Source: Phlebotomus papatasi
Taxonomy: Eukaryota; Arthropoda; Insecta; Diptera; Psychodidae
Direction: 5' to 3'
DNA: 64,000 nucleotides
Assembly (NCBI RefSeq): GCF_024763615.1
Contig: NC_077223.1
Span: 37,882,627 to 37,946,626, forward strand
Part shown: positions 41,502 through 51,703 of the stretch, in pieces
Numbering within the stretch: position 1 is the stretch's first letter
Layout of the letters: each line of letters begins with the position of its first letter
Made by a program: the position numbers and the translations under genes
Notes under the pieces: generated by a model
What the model saw: only the letters and a program-made list of their open reading frames with translations
Databases searched by the model: none
What the model was told of the DNA's origin: nothing

Positions 41502-43932
41502 TTCTATCCTTGATTGAACAAAAAACAGATAACGGGTACTTTTATCAGTGATTTAGCGATAGACTGCACAATTAATAACCACGGTAAATGACACAAAAGT
41601 TTAATTTTTGCAGAACGAACAGCACGCAAGAGCGACAAATAAAAATTGCACAAAAAGTTACAGACCAATGACGTTCCGGAAAACAGCAGGCGTGGCAACA
41701 ACGGAAATTGCTGAATAATTTCAGTGATATCTAACAAAAGCTATAATTTTTTGAAAAAAATATTAAGCTGAAACTTTTAAGAATTGTGCGTTATTTGCTC
41801 TAAAATATACCTTAATCAGTGATAAAAATTGAAAAAAAAAAAATGCATAGAAGACGAATATTCAAGAAGAATATTTAATTTTTTCATATTTCAAACGATT
41901 TTTTAAAATTGCAATGTTGGTAGCAATGTGAAGAACACCCAGCATTCATAGTACATCTTACAAATAGATTATCTGTAAGTGATATGTTTCTTATACGGTA
42001 TAGAAGTTTTCCAATATTTGTGTGAGTTGGAATATTGTATTATTTTCTTATCAACGTACTTACAAACATGGTCAAATATCCATTTTTGATTGATTTTCAT
42101 TTTTCAAAATTTTATTTTGTTTTAAATCTCCGTTTACTCCTCTCTAGCAATATGTAAAAAACTGTTTTCAATTTATTTTGATTTTGGGGGCAGAAGTCCT
42201 GTAAGTAAAGTTAAAATAGTGCACGGTTCACTTGTAAAACTTCCCCAATTAAACAAAAATTCTAATTACTGTGATATTAAAATAGCCGAGATCTTGGAAA
42301 GCGGGCACAGCAGCACGACTGGTGGTGGTGGCCCAACAAGGATTCTCTTGTTAAGGGTGCGTTTGTACTCACAGCTGAAGAACAACTGATTGTATACGAG
42401 AGCGTTATGCCAAAGAAAGTCATGAGTGCTCCCTGCCCATAGTCTTGTGCACATCGGAAGACAAGCTCACTATATCACGATAAAGATGCACACCCTTCAC
42501 CTCCCACTCAGAGGGCTAACCCTAAGGACAAGGCACCTTGTGTACCCAATCAGTTTTTAGGGATTTAAAATAACGGCAAGACCTTTAGCCGCGGAACCGA
42601 CACGCGTCTTACATTATGAACACATTTTCAATCCTCATTTTAGGTTTAAATTATGCAGTATCCTGTTTTTAACATTTGGTAAATCGTTCACTACCTTGTT
42701 GAATTGTTCATATTGGTTGGAAAATTCACAGCTTCGAGCCCAAATGATAAAGGATGTTCCTTTTAAGTCAGACATAGTGAAAACTTTATGAACATATCTA
42801 TTTTTTAGAATTGTCATTGTGAAATCTGGTATGTTTTAGCCAGCATAAAAGATAAGAGAAAAATTAGACAACTTTAATATTAAAAATATTTAAATGGGAA
42901 TGTGAATCAGACTTTAAAAGCCAATTTATATACTTAATGCAAAAGTATTGTCTTAGAATTATGGGGATCAGCTTTCGGTCTTATGTGAGTCATCATTAAA
43001 TGAAATTTTGTTTCGAGTCTCTTTTTTCTTCTGTTTTCAGACAATTGGTCTATAGATAACTAAGAGAAAAAAAAAACAAAATTTAGAATTTTCCAAGGAC
43101 AAATATCAGTTGGGATTAAAATTAATAAAATTCTTGGTATTCTTAAAGCAAGTAAATTGGTTGCAATCGGTAATGAAACAATAAATACTGATAATTTTAT
43201 TTCATTATTGAAAGTTTGCTGTCGTATACATTATTCTAAGCTAGAGAACAAAAAGTGATAGATATCGAATTCTGGTCTTCAGTGATGCCTAAATGTATAT
43301 TCCCTGGGTAGGTTTATTTCCTTCCTTTCTGTTTCCATATTTCTTCTATATTTTTTTATTGTTTTAATGTCCTCCGACCAGGAAGAATTTCAGCCTCCAT
43401 TCAGGATTGAAATAAACTGGAGACCTCTCGTGAACTAAACGAGTACTCTACCAAGTAAGCTGTTAGAGGTCACAAGCTTTACTTAATTTGCTACACAACC
43501 TTAACCAATTGCATTTATTTTTTACTGGAAGTTACTTTGTAACCTCCGGTTTTAACTTTTGTTTATTAAAATTTATTTTACTGTCAAATTGTATTAAGAT
43601 TGCTTTAAAGTAAGAAGTCAAATAATCCTTAAACTGTGTTTCTTTAAATAGCAAAATTTATAATTAATGTAATATTGTCCATTTTAAGCATTTGGTCAGA
43701 AAGCGGACAATCTGCTCTATTTCCAAATGGATTAGAGAAGCTTATTGGTATTCCTTATGGTATTGGTACTCGTACTCATGTAATGTCGATATGCGTAATG
43801 ATATTTTCTCCTACTGGGCAAAGGCACAAGACATAACCTTATTAATATGGTTTACAATTTTTGTATTCATGTCTCTCGAGTCTTGACGATTCTCTGTTCT
43901 TGTGTTAATTTTTCAATAAATTCCTTGAGATA
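41502..43932. other. Intergenic between divergent RhoGDI and SNRNP35
   Basis: The RhoGDI promoter should lie just above 41501 (region with TGACGTTCCGGAAA at 41670), but no TATA box is evident. A GC-richer island at about 42280-42615 (CACGACTGGTGGTGGTGG; TTTAGCCGCGGAACCGAC) looks like a retroelement or gene fragment that I cannot identify. The rest is AT-rich. Confidence 0.4.
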
Positions 43933-44584
43933 ATGTCTTCGTCATCCATACCTCACAGTTCACATAGTACATCAAGATTCAGAAAGTATGCTGATGAATA
44001 CAATCCAATTGCCGTTGGATCAATTGACGGTAAGTCATTAAATTTTTCCAAAGATTTTTATAATTTTTTAAGAAATATATATTTTTTTAGGTCAGGACAC
44101 AACACCCCATGATAAAGCCCTCACACGAGCCAACAACAGCACCTACAGATGCAATAAAAAAGTCTCCGGAAATCCTAGGCACACGATATTCGTCGGGCGT
44201 CTTTTCCGGGAAACCACTGAAGAAAAACTTAAAGGAAAGTTCCAGCGATTCGGGGACATTGTCTCCTGTAGAGTTATTAGGGATTTAGTTACGGGGATTT
44301 CAAAGAACTATGCCTTCATAGAGTTTCGCACGAGAGATTCCGCGATTGAGGCTTATGATGCAATGAACGGCGTCACCGTGGATGGAGCAAGTCTGTTGGT
44401 GGACTTTGAATGGGAAAGGAGAATGAAGGGATGGAAACCGAGAAGACTAGGTGGAGGATTTGGGGGAAAGAAGGAATCTGGACAGTTGAGATTTGGCTGT
44501 AGAGATAGACCTTTTCAGCGTCCCAGGAGCAATCCATTTGATTACAAGGAAATTTTCAGGCATAAAAAGACGCAGAAAAAATAA
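43933..44584 (+). CDS. SNRNP35: U11/U12 small nuclear ribonucleoprotein 35 kDa protein
   Basis: Exons 43933-44029 and 44091-44584 (donor GACG|gtaagt, acceptor ATTTTTTTAG|GT) encode 196 residues. The protein is a component of the U11/U12 di-snRNP of the minor spliceosome, similar in role to U1-70K. Seen: N-terminal YNPIAVGSIDGQD...PHDKAL typical of the family; RRM with RNP2 TIFVGRL (64-70) and RNP1 KNYAFIEF (104-111); then LVDFEWERRMKGWKPRRLGG and the diagnostic GGGFGGKKESGQLRFGCRDR (153-172); a basic tail. Shorter than the human protein because the C-terminal tail is reduced. ATG chosen as the only start in frame; the sequence upstream is non-coding. Its own intron is U2-type. An AATAAA overlaps the stop codon. 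Confidence 0.95.
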
Positions 44585-45099
44585 ATGTCCTCATATTGAA
44601 GGAAAGGGAAATGCAGGGGCTATGTGAAAAAGTTCTCGAGAAAATAGAGGGCTATTTTAAAAAGATTCGAGTGTTAGGGCCTTGACAGACCTGAGGATTA
44701 GCCGAGAGACGGCTTAGCGTAATTATATTAGAAATAATGATCAAACTACATTTCCATCATTTTCCACTAAGTCGCTTCTCGACTTAAGTCGTAAGTGTGT
44801 CTAGGGCATTAGGAGAACATAACAGTGGTGATTGGAGGACCAGATAATCCAGATTACTGGATTGAAAGTTCTATATTCTTGAATCCGCGTTCGGGCGGAT
44901 AATTTCAGAATTACAGAGTTAAAGGGAGTTATTCCGATATAAAAAGGGGATATCTACATTTGATAAAGCATAAAGGAAACCTGGTTAGACTTTTATTCTT
45001 GATAATTTTTCTCATCGGGTAAGATGAACAAGGAGATCTACATTAAAGAGTGCCTCGACTTTGTACAAAAAAATTAATCCAAATACTTCATCAGGAGAA
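44585..45099. other. 3' flank of SNRNP35: nothing further
   Basis: No clear second AATAAA in the first 400 bases. The I-like element begins somewhere after about 45000. Confidence 0.4.
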
Positions 45100-47813
45100 A
45101 TATAGAGGAAAGTCCGAGCGCTTAGAGGAGGGAGGGAGCCAGAGATCCGATTTATCAGTTGTAATGACCAAATTATAGTGGATCCTGTAGAAATCGCCAA
45201 TAGGTTAGGGGAAAAGTTCACGGAAATTCATCCAATAGATCATTATCATCAAGTGAAATTGAAAACAAAAATCTTCTCAACTAATCCATTCACAGTATGC
45301 CTGACAGAAACGATTTTCCAGAATAAGATATAGAATTCTCTCTGAATGAATTAGAGTCTGCAATTTCACACAGCAAAGGGAAATCTACAGGACCCAATGA
45401 AATATCATACAATATGATTGCCAACCTCCTACCTAATAACAGAATTCACTTACTCAGTCTCTACAATAGGATGTGGAAAGAAAAATCCTACCCCTCTAAC
45501 TGGATAGATGCTAATATTATCCCAATTCCGAAATTCCAAGGTCATACTCTAGTAAACCCTGAATATCGTCCGATCTCACTCACAAATTGTGATCAAAAAA
45601 TATTCGAAGGATAATAAATTATCGCCTTATATGGATTCTTGAATCTCATTGTTTACTAGCAGAGTCTCAAAGTGGATTTAGAAGAAGCAGGAGCACTATC
45701 AACCCCTTTCTTAAACTAACTCATGATATATACTCAGGCTGGAGAAATGGTGAATACACTAAATCGATATTTTTTGACCTCGAAAAAATCTATGATCGCA
45801 TCTGAAAGGCAACTATTGTGGAACAGCTCAAAAAATGGCACAGTGGTTTGAGTCACCAAATGGAGAACAGTCAAATCTGTTTCCATTTGAAAATGGTACG
45901 CCTCAAGGGGGAGTCCTCTCGGTCACCATATTCTTTATAGGGAATAATAGTCTGTAGAGTCTATTCCCATCCGATTCCCAAATTAAGCTGCTATTGTATG
46001 CTGACGGTATTTCTATATACACCACAGGAACAAATACCGAAGAAATGATACAAGAACTACAGGGTAAAGTTATTGAAATGCAAGATTGGGCTACATCTCG
46101 GGGCTTCAATTTCTCAACAAGAAAAACCGCGGCTATTCATTTCTGTCGTAAATACAAATGTATTCCGCCCCCAATAGAAATTGGAAATTGTGCTATCCCA
46201 TATGAAGAAAACTATAAATTTCTTGGAATTAATCTAGATAGAAATCTTACATTCAAGGCGCATACAAAAACTCTGAAAAGATTTAGTCAGGTGCATCTAA
46301 AAGTGTCTTACAAAGCCAAGATGGCATCTACATCGGAGGATATCGTATAGCAACTGGAGCCTTCCGTACCTCTCCTGTAAATAATATTCTAGCCGAAATT
46401 GGTGCTCCTCCTATCGGTTTATATAGGGAAAGCATCTGCATGAGAACAGCAGGAAGAATACTATGCAACCCTGATACCCTTGGACACATAGAAATAAAAA
46501 AATGCAATAACTTGCGAACACTGGAAAGGATCCTTTGGACCTGCTGTTCACACTTTGAAGGAGTACCTGTGTGGCCGAAGTCCGATTTTAGAGAGACATG
46601 AAAATGAAGCACCATGGCTATTTGACCCAAATTCTATCGATCTCAGTCTTACACTTTAAAAGCTGAAAACAGCATCTGATGTTGTAGCTAAAGGACATTT
46701 TTATGAGCTCAAAGAAAAATATGAACATACCTTCCCGAATACTATATACACCGATGGGTCAATTCATGATCTAAAAAAGGAGGATATGCTATTACAACAG
46801 AAAAAATTCTTATCGCTAGTGGGTCTTCTGATGAACATTGGTCGATTTTTGAACTTGAAGCTCTAGCTCTACAGAGCTACAAAATATGTTTCAGAATGTT
46901 GAAATGACAAATTTATTATTTTTACAGACTCTTTAAGTTGTCTTCTAGCCATCCAAAACCTCAAGAATTTCCATCCTCTCATTTCTTCGATCCGCTCAAA
47001 AATCATTAATACTATTGGAAGAATTAAGGTTGCCTGGGTACCGAGTCACAAAGGTGTCCCCGGTAATGACAAGGCGGATATCGCGGATATGGAAGCAAAG
47101 AATGCTGCAAATGGCGAAGCCCCTTCTGTCACTGATATAACCAAGAATAGAATAAAGTCTATGATCGTGAAAAATCAGGAGGATAAGTGTTCTAAGTGGG
47201 TAAGAAGGGAAGTACAAGGCTTTAGTGCAACTCTCTCCCCAAACATAAAAGGATTTTCATTAGTTCCAAACACTACAAGAAATGAAAGTACCACTATACC
47301 AAGGCTCCGAATTGGACACACAAGATTAACGCATAAATACAAAATGGAACGTAATAACCCACCTGTATGTGAATTTTGTAACGAAACTCTAGACATTCCC
47401 CATATTCTTAGCATTTTCCGAAAATACATTGGACCAAGAAATAATATTCTAGGGAACCAATCCATACAATCCTTGTTGTATGACCCTATGGGTCACAGCA
47501 AAATAATAAAATTTTTACAAGATGTTGGACTATACAAAAAGAACTATAATATGCCCCTGATCGTTCCGTCGGGTTGACCAGACGGTCAGTGGCCACGGTA
47601 CCTAAATTATTAAATATTATTCAAACTATAAAATAAGTAACTTTCCATAAAATTAATATACATAGTTCTAAATACACATGAAAACAAAAATAAACAAAAT
47701 TTTGCATGCACAAAAACAATAAAGGAAACACACTGAATTCAGCGAGCACACAAAACCAAAGGCGATATTAACAAAGTCTTAAAAATTTAATAATAATAAT
47801 AATAATAATAAAG
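45100..47813 (+). pseudogene. I-like non-LTR retrotransposon with RNase H, degenerate, (TAA)n tail
   Basis: Pieces in order: VDPVEIANRLGEKFTEIH (about 45180); RT fingers GKSTGPNEISYNMIAN ... YRPISLTNC (45340-45610); ESQSGFRRSRSTINPFLKLT and FFDLEK (45650-45790); LLLYADGISIY (45990), where the second catalytic Asp of YADD is Gly; KFLGINLDRNLTF (46210). RNase H: IYTDGS (46745), FTDSLSCLLAIQNL (46920), VAWVPSHKGVPGNDKADIAD (47030). The C-terminal zinc-like segment is CEFCNETLDIPHIL (47370), ending at TGA 47575. The 3' UTR runs to a (TAA)n tail at about 47789-47813, as in I factors. At least five stops or frameshifts; dead, 5' truncated. Confidence 0.83.
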
Positions 47814-47814
47814 G

Positions 47815-48125
47815 GTGCCTCCAGAAGTTACTTTTGCCTTTCTACCAAGATATGCGATCCCTCCTCTTCCCACTCTTTTGTCCAGATCTGGCGTCATCAT
47901 GCCATTATGCAAAAGCCATCCTGGAATGGTTCAGTAGGAACAATGTGTAAAAAATATACAATCCGCCCTGTACCCCGGCCTGGAAGTCTGCCTGATTGAG
48001 AAATACTGGGGAATTTTCAAGACCGAACTCAGAGAGAAGGCTCAGCCAGCTAAAGACTTGCCGGATATCAAGAGGATGTGGAAGAATTTCGTCCGCGAGA
48101 CGGTTTTGTCAAATCCCTAATGAAA
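47815..48125 (+). pseudogene. Tc1/mariner-type transposase, C-terminal fragment
   Basis: CPDLASSCHYAKAILEWFSR with NNV, then in another frame YWGIFKTELREKAQPAKDLP and DIKRMWKNFVRETVLSNP: the pattern PDLA..HYA...LEWF..NNV...NPP...IE.YWG.LK of DD-E transposases. Two frame breaks. It directly follows the (TAA)n tail, so the retroelement probably inserted into this older transposon. Confidence 0.65.
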
Positions 48126-48407
48126 AAAATAAGAAGATGCGAGAATTAGACGAGAATCCATTGGATTAAAAGAAATAATAATCTTAAAAATGTTCTGAAT
48201 AAAAATATTTTTCCAAAAATATATTTATTTTTAATATATGCTGTGGTTATTGAGAGACATACATATTTCAAATTCGTAATCTTTTCATTTACGCTACACT
48301 TTTTAATTCACAATTCTAATACTTTGCAATGCATAAATTACTAGGACAGCCGGGATATGTATTCTCCTAGGTTCCTATCCGTAATAGAATTCGAGGATTT
48401 CGTTGAC

Positions 48408-48575
48408 TTAGTTGGTAAGAGTGCTGATGCTTTGGTGCAGAGCTTCTCTGACTTGATCGAGAGAGTCGAATAGCGTCCGATGCATGCTTTGAATGTCTGA
48501 ACAGCGAAGAGCATTATGCAGGGAACGTCCAATTAATCCTTGTACTGTTCTGTGAAAGGATTTGAAAATCACTGC
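48408..48575 (-). pseudogene. Degenerate open frame, unidentified
   Basis: AVIFKSFHRTVQGLIGRSLH followed by NALRCSDIQSMHRTLFDSLD and QVREALHQSISTLTN reads like coding sequence with amphipathic helices, but upstream there are stops. Not recognised. Could be a retroelement gag remnant or an exon relic. Confidence 0.25.
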
Positions 48576-48754
48576 CACTTCGTCTATTCAGAGTGACTGG
48601 AGAATTGATTCCATGCGCCATTGAGAATCTCCGAATATTTTGGACTTTGTGCAGCTGTCTCTGACGCTTTTTTTCATTACAAGTTCAGATTGTCCTCTAC
48701 TCTGCTCGACTATTGCAAACCGAATCATCGAGCTTCTTTCGTTCTGTACAACCA

Positions 48755-49009
48755 CACTGAGAGAAATCCGAAAAAGTTAAAATAACATTCTGGAAATGTT
48801 AATTTTACCCTGCATTATTGATCCGAAATCGGTGTAAATATTTCCCTTTTTAGGTGTATTAGGGGTTAAATTAACCCTTTTTCATGTTAATTTTACCCTT
48901 AAAAAGATGTAAAATTAACATTAAAAAATGTTGATATATTTTTACACCTAAAAAGTGTTAATGTTACGAAGAAAAAAAGTTAATCGTACCCTCTTTTATT
49001 TTCTCAGTG
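48755..49009. mobile_element. CACTGAG MITE copy 5 (complete)
   Basis: CACTGAGAGAAATCCGAAAA ... CTTTTATTTTCTCAGTG, 255 bases, flanked by CA on each side. A partial sixth copy in opposite orientation (GAGGGTGCGACTAAC onward) is at 49247-49362. Confidence 0.8.
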
Positions 49010-49246
49010 CAGATTGTCGTCCAGCTTCGACACAGGAAATTGGGATGTGATATTTTCAGTATATTCCTTTCATTGCTGTAATGTTCAATACACGTACAGT
49101 ATAAAGCAATTTTATTTGAATTGATTAGCATCATCGGAAGCTTTTATTGTAAAGAGAGGGTCTCTCTCGAGCCCTATATACGAAAAAATTATATTGTTAA
49201 AAAATTAAGCAGTCTTTATTTCACCAAAAACCAAAACCTTCAATTC

Positions 49247-49362
49247 ACTGCGAAAAAAAAGAGGGTGCGACTAACTTTTTTTCCTCATAACTTTAACACT
49301 TTTTAGGCTTTTAGGTGTAAAAATATATCAACATTTTTTAATGTTAATTTTACACCTTTTTT
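49247..49362. mobile_element. CACTGAG MITE copy 6 (partial)
   Basis: CACTGCGAAAAAAAAGAGGG through ATGTTAATTTTACACCTTTT, then unrelated sequence; about half of the family length. Confidence 0.65.
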
Positions 49363-49459
49363 AATACATATGCCACGAAGACCAAAAAAGATTGGCGAAG
49401 CGTCCTGTGCTTTGCGAAATGTTTCAACTTGAGATTTGCTACCTCAAAAGTATACTTTA

Positions 49460-49674
49460 GGGGAAAGTACTCTCCCTTCGAACGTTTCTGCCTTCGAATA
49501 ATGTAAATTTATTTTATTTTTCCCAAGAGACTTACGCATAATTATCACGTAATTATCAATCATTGATAATACGTTAAACAATATTTAATAGTATTATGTA
49601 AGTCTCTTAGGAAAAATAAAAGAAAATTTACATTATTCGAAGGCATGAACGTTCGAAGGGAGATTACTTTCCCC
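49460..49674. mobile_element. 215-base hairpin MITE GGGGAAAGTA ... TACTTTCCCC with TA flanks
   Basis: Arms of about 85 bases: CTTCGAACGTTTCTGCCTTC is mirrored by GAAGGCATGAACGTTCGAAG. TA precedes and follows. The arms include TAAATTTATTTTATTTTTCC / GGAAAAATAAAAGAAAATTT. Loop about 49548-49590. Confidence 0.78.
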
Positions 49675-49775
49675 TACACCATTAACCGATTTGAACTCAT
49701 TCATAAATTACTCAAAATAATGTACTAAAATTGTTTAATAGTAATGTGGAATTTATTTCCAAACAAAAAGGATTT

Positions 49776-50080
49776 TCCCGGATGATTGGGGGACAATATG
49801 ACAGATGTCCGCTTCGTAATCCGGATGGATTTTTTGAATTTATTCAACGTCTCGAAAATATAATACAAGTTTTTTCCTAGAATTAAAATAGAAGTTTTAA
49901 AGAAGCTTAAAAAGACATAATTAGAGAATTCTATGCTCTTATACTTCATTTATTAAACAAAAACTTCATAGGATAATTCATTTTCATTGCTGACACACAT
50001 GCATACATGACCTCAAAAGTATTTTAAATGTAACCGTCGATAACTCGTCTGGATTACGGCGATCCGGATTGGAGAGCGAG
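49776..50080. repeat. Dispersed repeat family D, copy 1
   Basis: CGGATGATTGGGGGACAATATG, TCCGCTTCGTAATCCGGATG and, near the end, GATTACGGCGATCCGGATTG; matches 60455-60800. It resembles the subterminal part of the CAGTAGACTC element at 61091 (CCGGCTGACTGGGGGACAAA). Confidence 0.6.
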
Positions 50081-50094
50081 CACTATATTTTAGA

Positions 50095-50225
50095 CTTATC
50101 AAAAATTTCAAGACCTTTCCATCGAGGTCAAACATGGTTTCATTCGGTTGAGAAATATGCTCTCAATAGTCTTTTTAACTTTTGGCCTTGAAAAATCGTT
50201 ATTAAAAATGATTGAGTAGCATTAG
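50095..50225. repeat. Dispersed repeat family C, third copy
   Basis: AATTTCAAGACCTTTCCATC ... AATCGTTATTAAAAATGATT as at 11866 and 32605. Confidence 0.55.
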
Positions 50226-50450
50226 GTGGAATTTTTAACATTATCACCTACTTATAATCTTACCAAAATTTCACGTACTCCGATCGGGCCCAAACTTTGC
50301 CAAAATGTGTTTCGTCATTTTCTGGTTTACGGATACATGGGTGGCTAAGTAACATTCCCGATCGGCTGCTCTTTGGAGCTTAATAGCTCCCGACCTGAGA
50401 GAGATAGAGTTGCAGTTTTCTTCAAAGGTTATAAGGGAAGAGCACCAGTG
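50226..50450. mobile_element. Left-end fragment of the modular element family
   Basis: AGGTGGAATTTTTAACATTATCACC and the following CCAAAATGTGTTTCGTCATT, GCTCTTTGGAGCTTAATAGC match 51704-51930. Confidence 0.7.
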
Positions 50451-50740
50451 ATAGTCAGTATCCCTCGGATCGTCAGATTGTTACCATACTGTTGCACCGG
50501 TTGCACTACTTCAAATGTTTTTTTTAGAAATTATTAGCTACTTTTTACCATTTAACTCTCACAAGAATGCAGTGCATTAGTTCAGATTTAATTTATAAAA
50601 AAAAACAATTTTTCGTGAGGAATGCTAATAGAATAACTGACGAAGAATACGTATATAGCAATAGGGAGATGACCAGATGACCTCCTTCCGGGTGCGTCAG
50701 GGATGCTGATCCTTTCAGAGATCAAACAACAATGTTTTTT

Positions 50741-50781
50741 CGCCAAAGCTTTCGACGCGTCTTGCGCCTTCTTCAGTGGCT
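50741..50781 (-). repeat. Dispersed hairpin, copy 2 (minus strand)
   Basis: On the minus strand GCCA-CTGAAGAA-GGCGC-AAGAC-GCGTC-GAAAGCTT-TGGC. The GGCGC/GCGTC stem keeps pairing through a G-U while differing from copy 1. Confidence 0.6.
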
Positions 50782-51285
50782 AAAGGGTGGGAAAATTTTT
50801 ATTAAAGAAACTTCCATACATTTTCTTTGTTACAATTTTATTTGGAGCAAAATTAACTGAATAATGAAACTCTGGTATAGAAAATATATAAATATAATAA
50901 TTTAGTACTATATTTATCATGAAAACAATGACGTTTCCATTTGGAGTAGCGAAAAATTTCCATTTGGAGCAGGTTTTGAATTAGCTTAATTTACCCTAAA
51001 GAGAATTGTTCATGTGAGGTCAAACTCCAGTTTCCCGCACAAAGAAAGCCAGAATAGAGCGCCAAGAAAAAGAAAGTTAATTAGGCGAAAATATCATAAA
51101 AATAGTAGATTCTCGCTGTAATTTTTTTGTTAAGTGTGTGACTCTTACTATCTGTACCCAATGAACACATCCTTTCTGTTCCGAATTAAGACGTTGCCCC
51201 AGATATATTGTGACATTTTGAAGTAAGTGTGGAAAAGAATTAATGTAAATGAATGTTAATTATTTTTAATAAAAACAATTCCTTC

Positions 51286-51327
51286 AGTCACTGAAGAAGA
51301 TGCGTAGTGCACCGAAAGCTCTGGGAA
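51286..51327 (+). repeat. Dispersed hairpin, copy 3
   Basis: AGTCACTGAAGAAGATGC then GTAGT then GCACCGAAAGCTCTGGG; loop strands conserved, stem weaker with one mismatch. Confidence 0.5.
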
Positions 51328-51703
51328 GAAAAGACTTATTCTGGACTAGTCCGCTACCACCCGACGAACACCGGATTTTCGTTCAAAAAAAGAACTGCTT
51401 AATCATTCAATATACGTTAATGTACTTCGTTTAACAAAAGAAAGTTAATCTTTTGAGGAAAACAATATTTTTGAATATTATTTAAAAGTAATTTTTTCTT
51501 TTAATAAATAGTTATAAAATACAGTTTCGCTCTGTCAACATTGACTCATTGATTCTCAAATGTTTAAACAGCTGTAGAACAAATTACTCAAACGATTTAA
51601 ATGATAATAGGTTTATTTGAAAGGTTTTCTAATTCAGTTGAGTCTGAAATTTTTCAAATTTAATTTGAGCTTAAAACTATTTAATCTCGTGTTGCTCATA
51701 TAT

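Noticed and set aside
41225..41551. 108-codon plus ORF over the RhoGDI start
   Set aside because: Antisense shadow of RhoGDI exon 1 and its 5' UTR.
43692..43886. 64-codon Trp/Tyr/Ser-rich ORF upstream of SNRNP35
   Set aside because: No domain resemblance, no splice connection to SNRNP35; treated as chance in AT-rich DNA.
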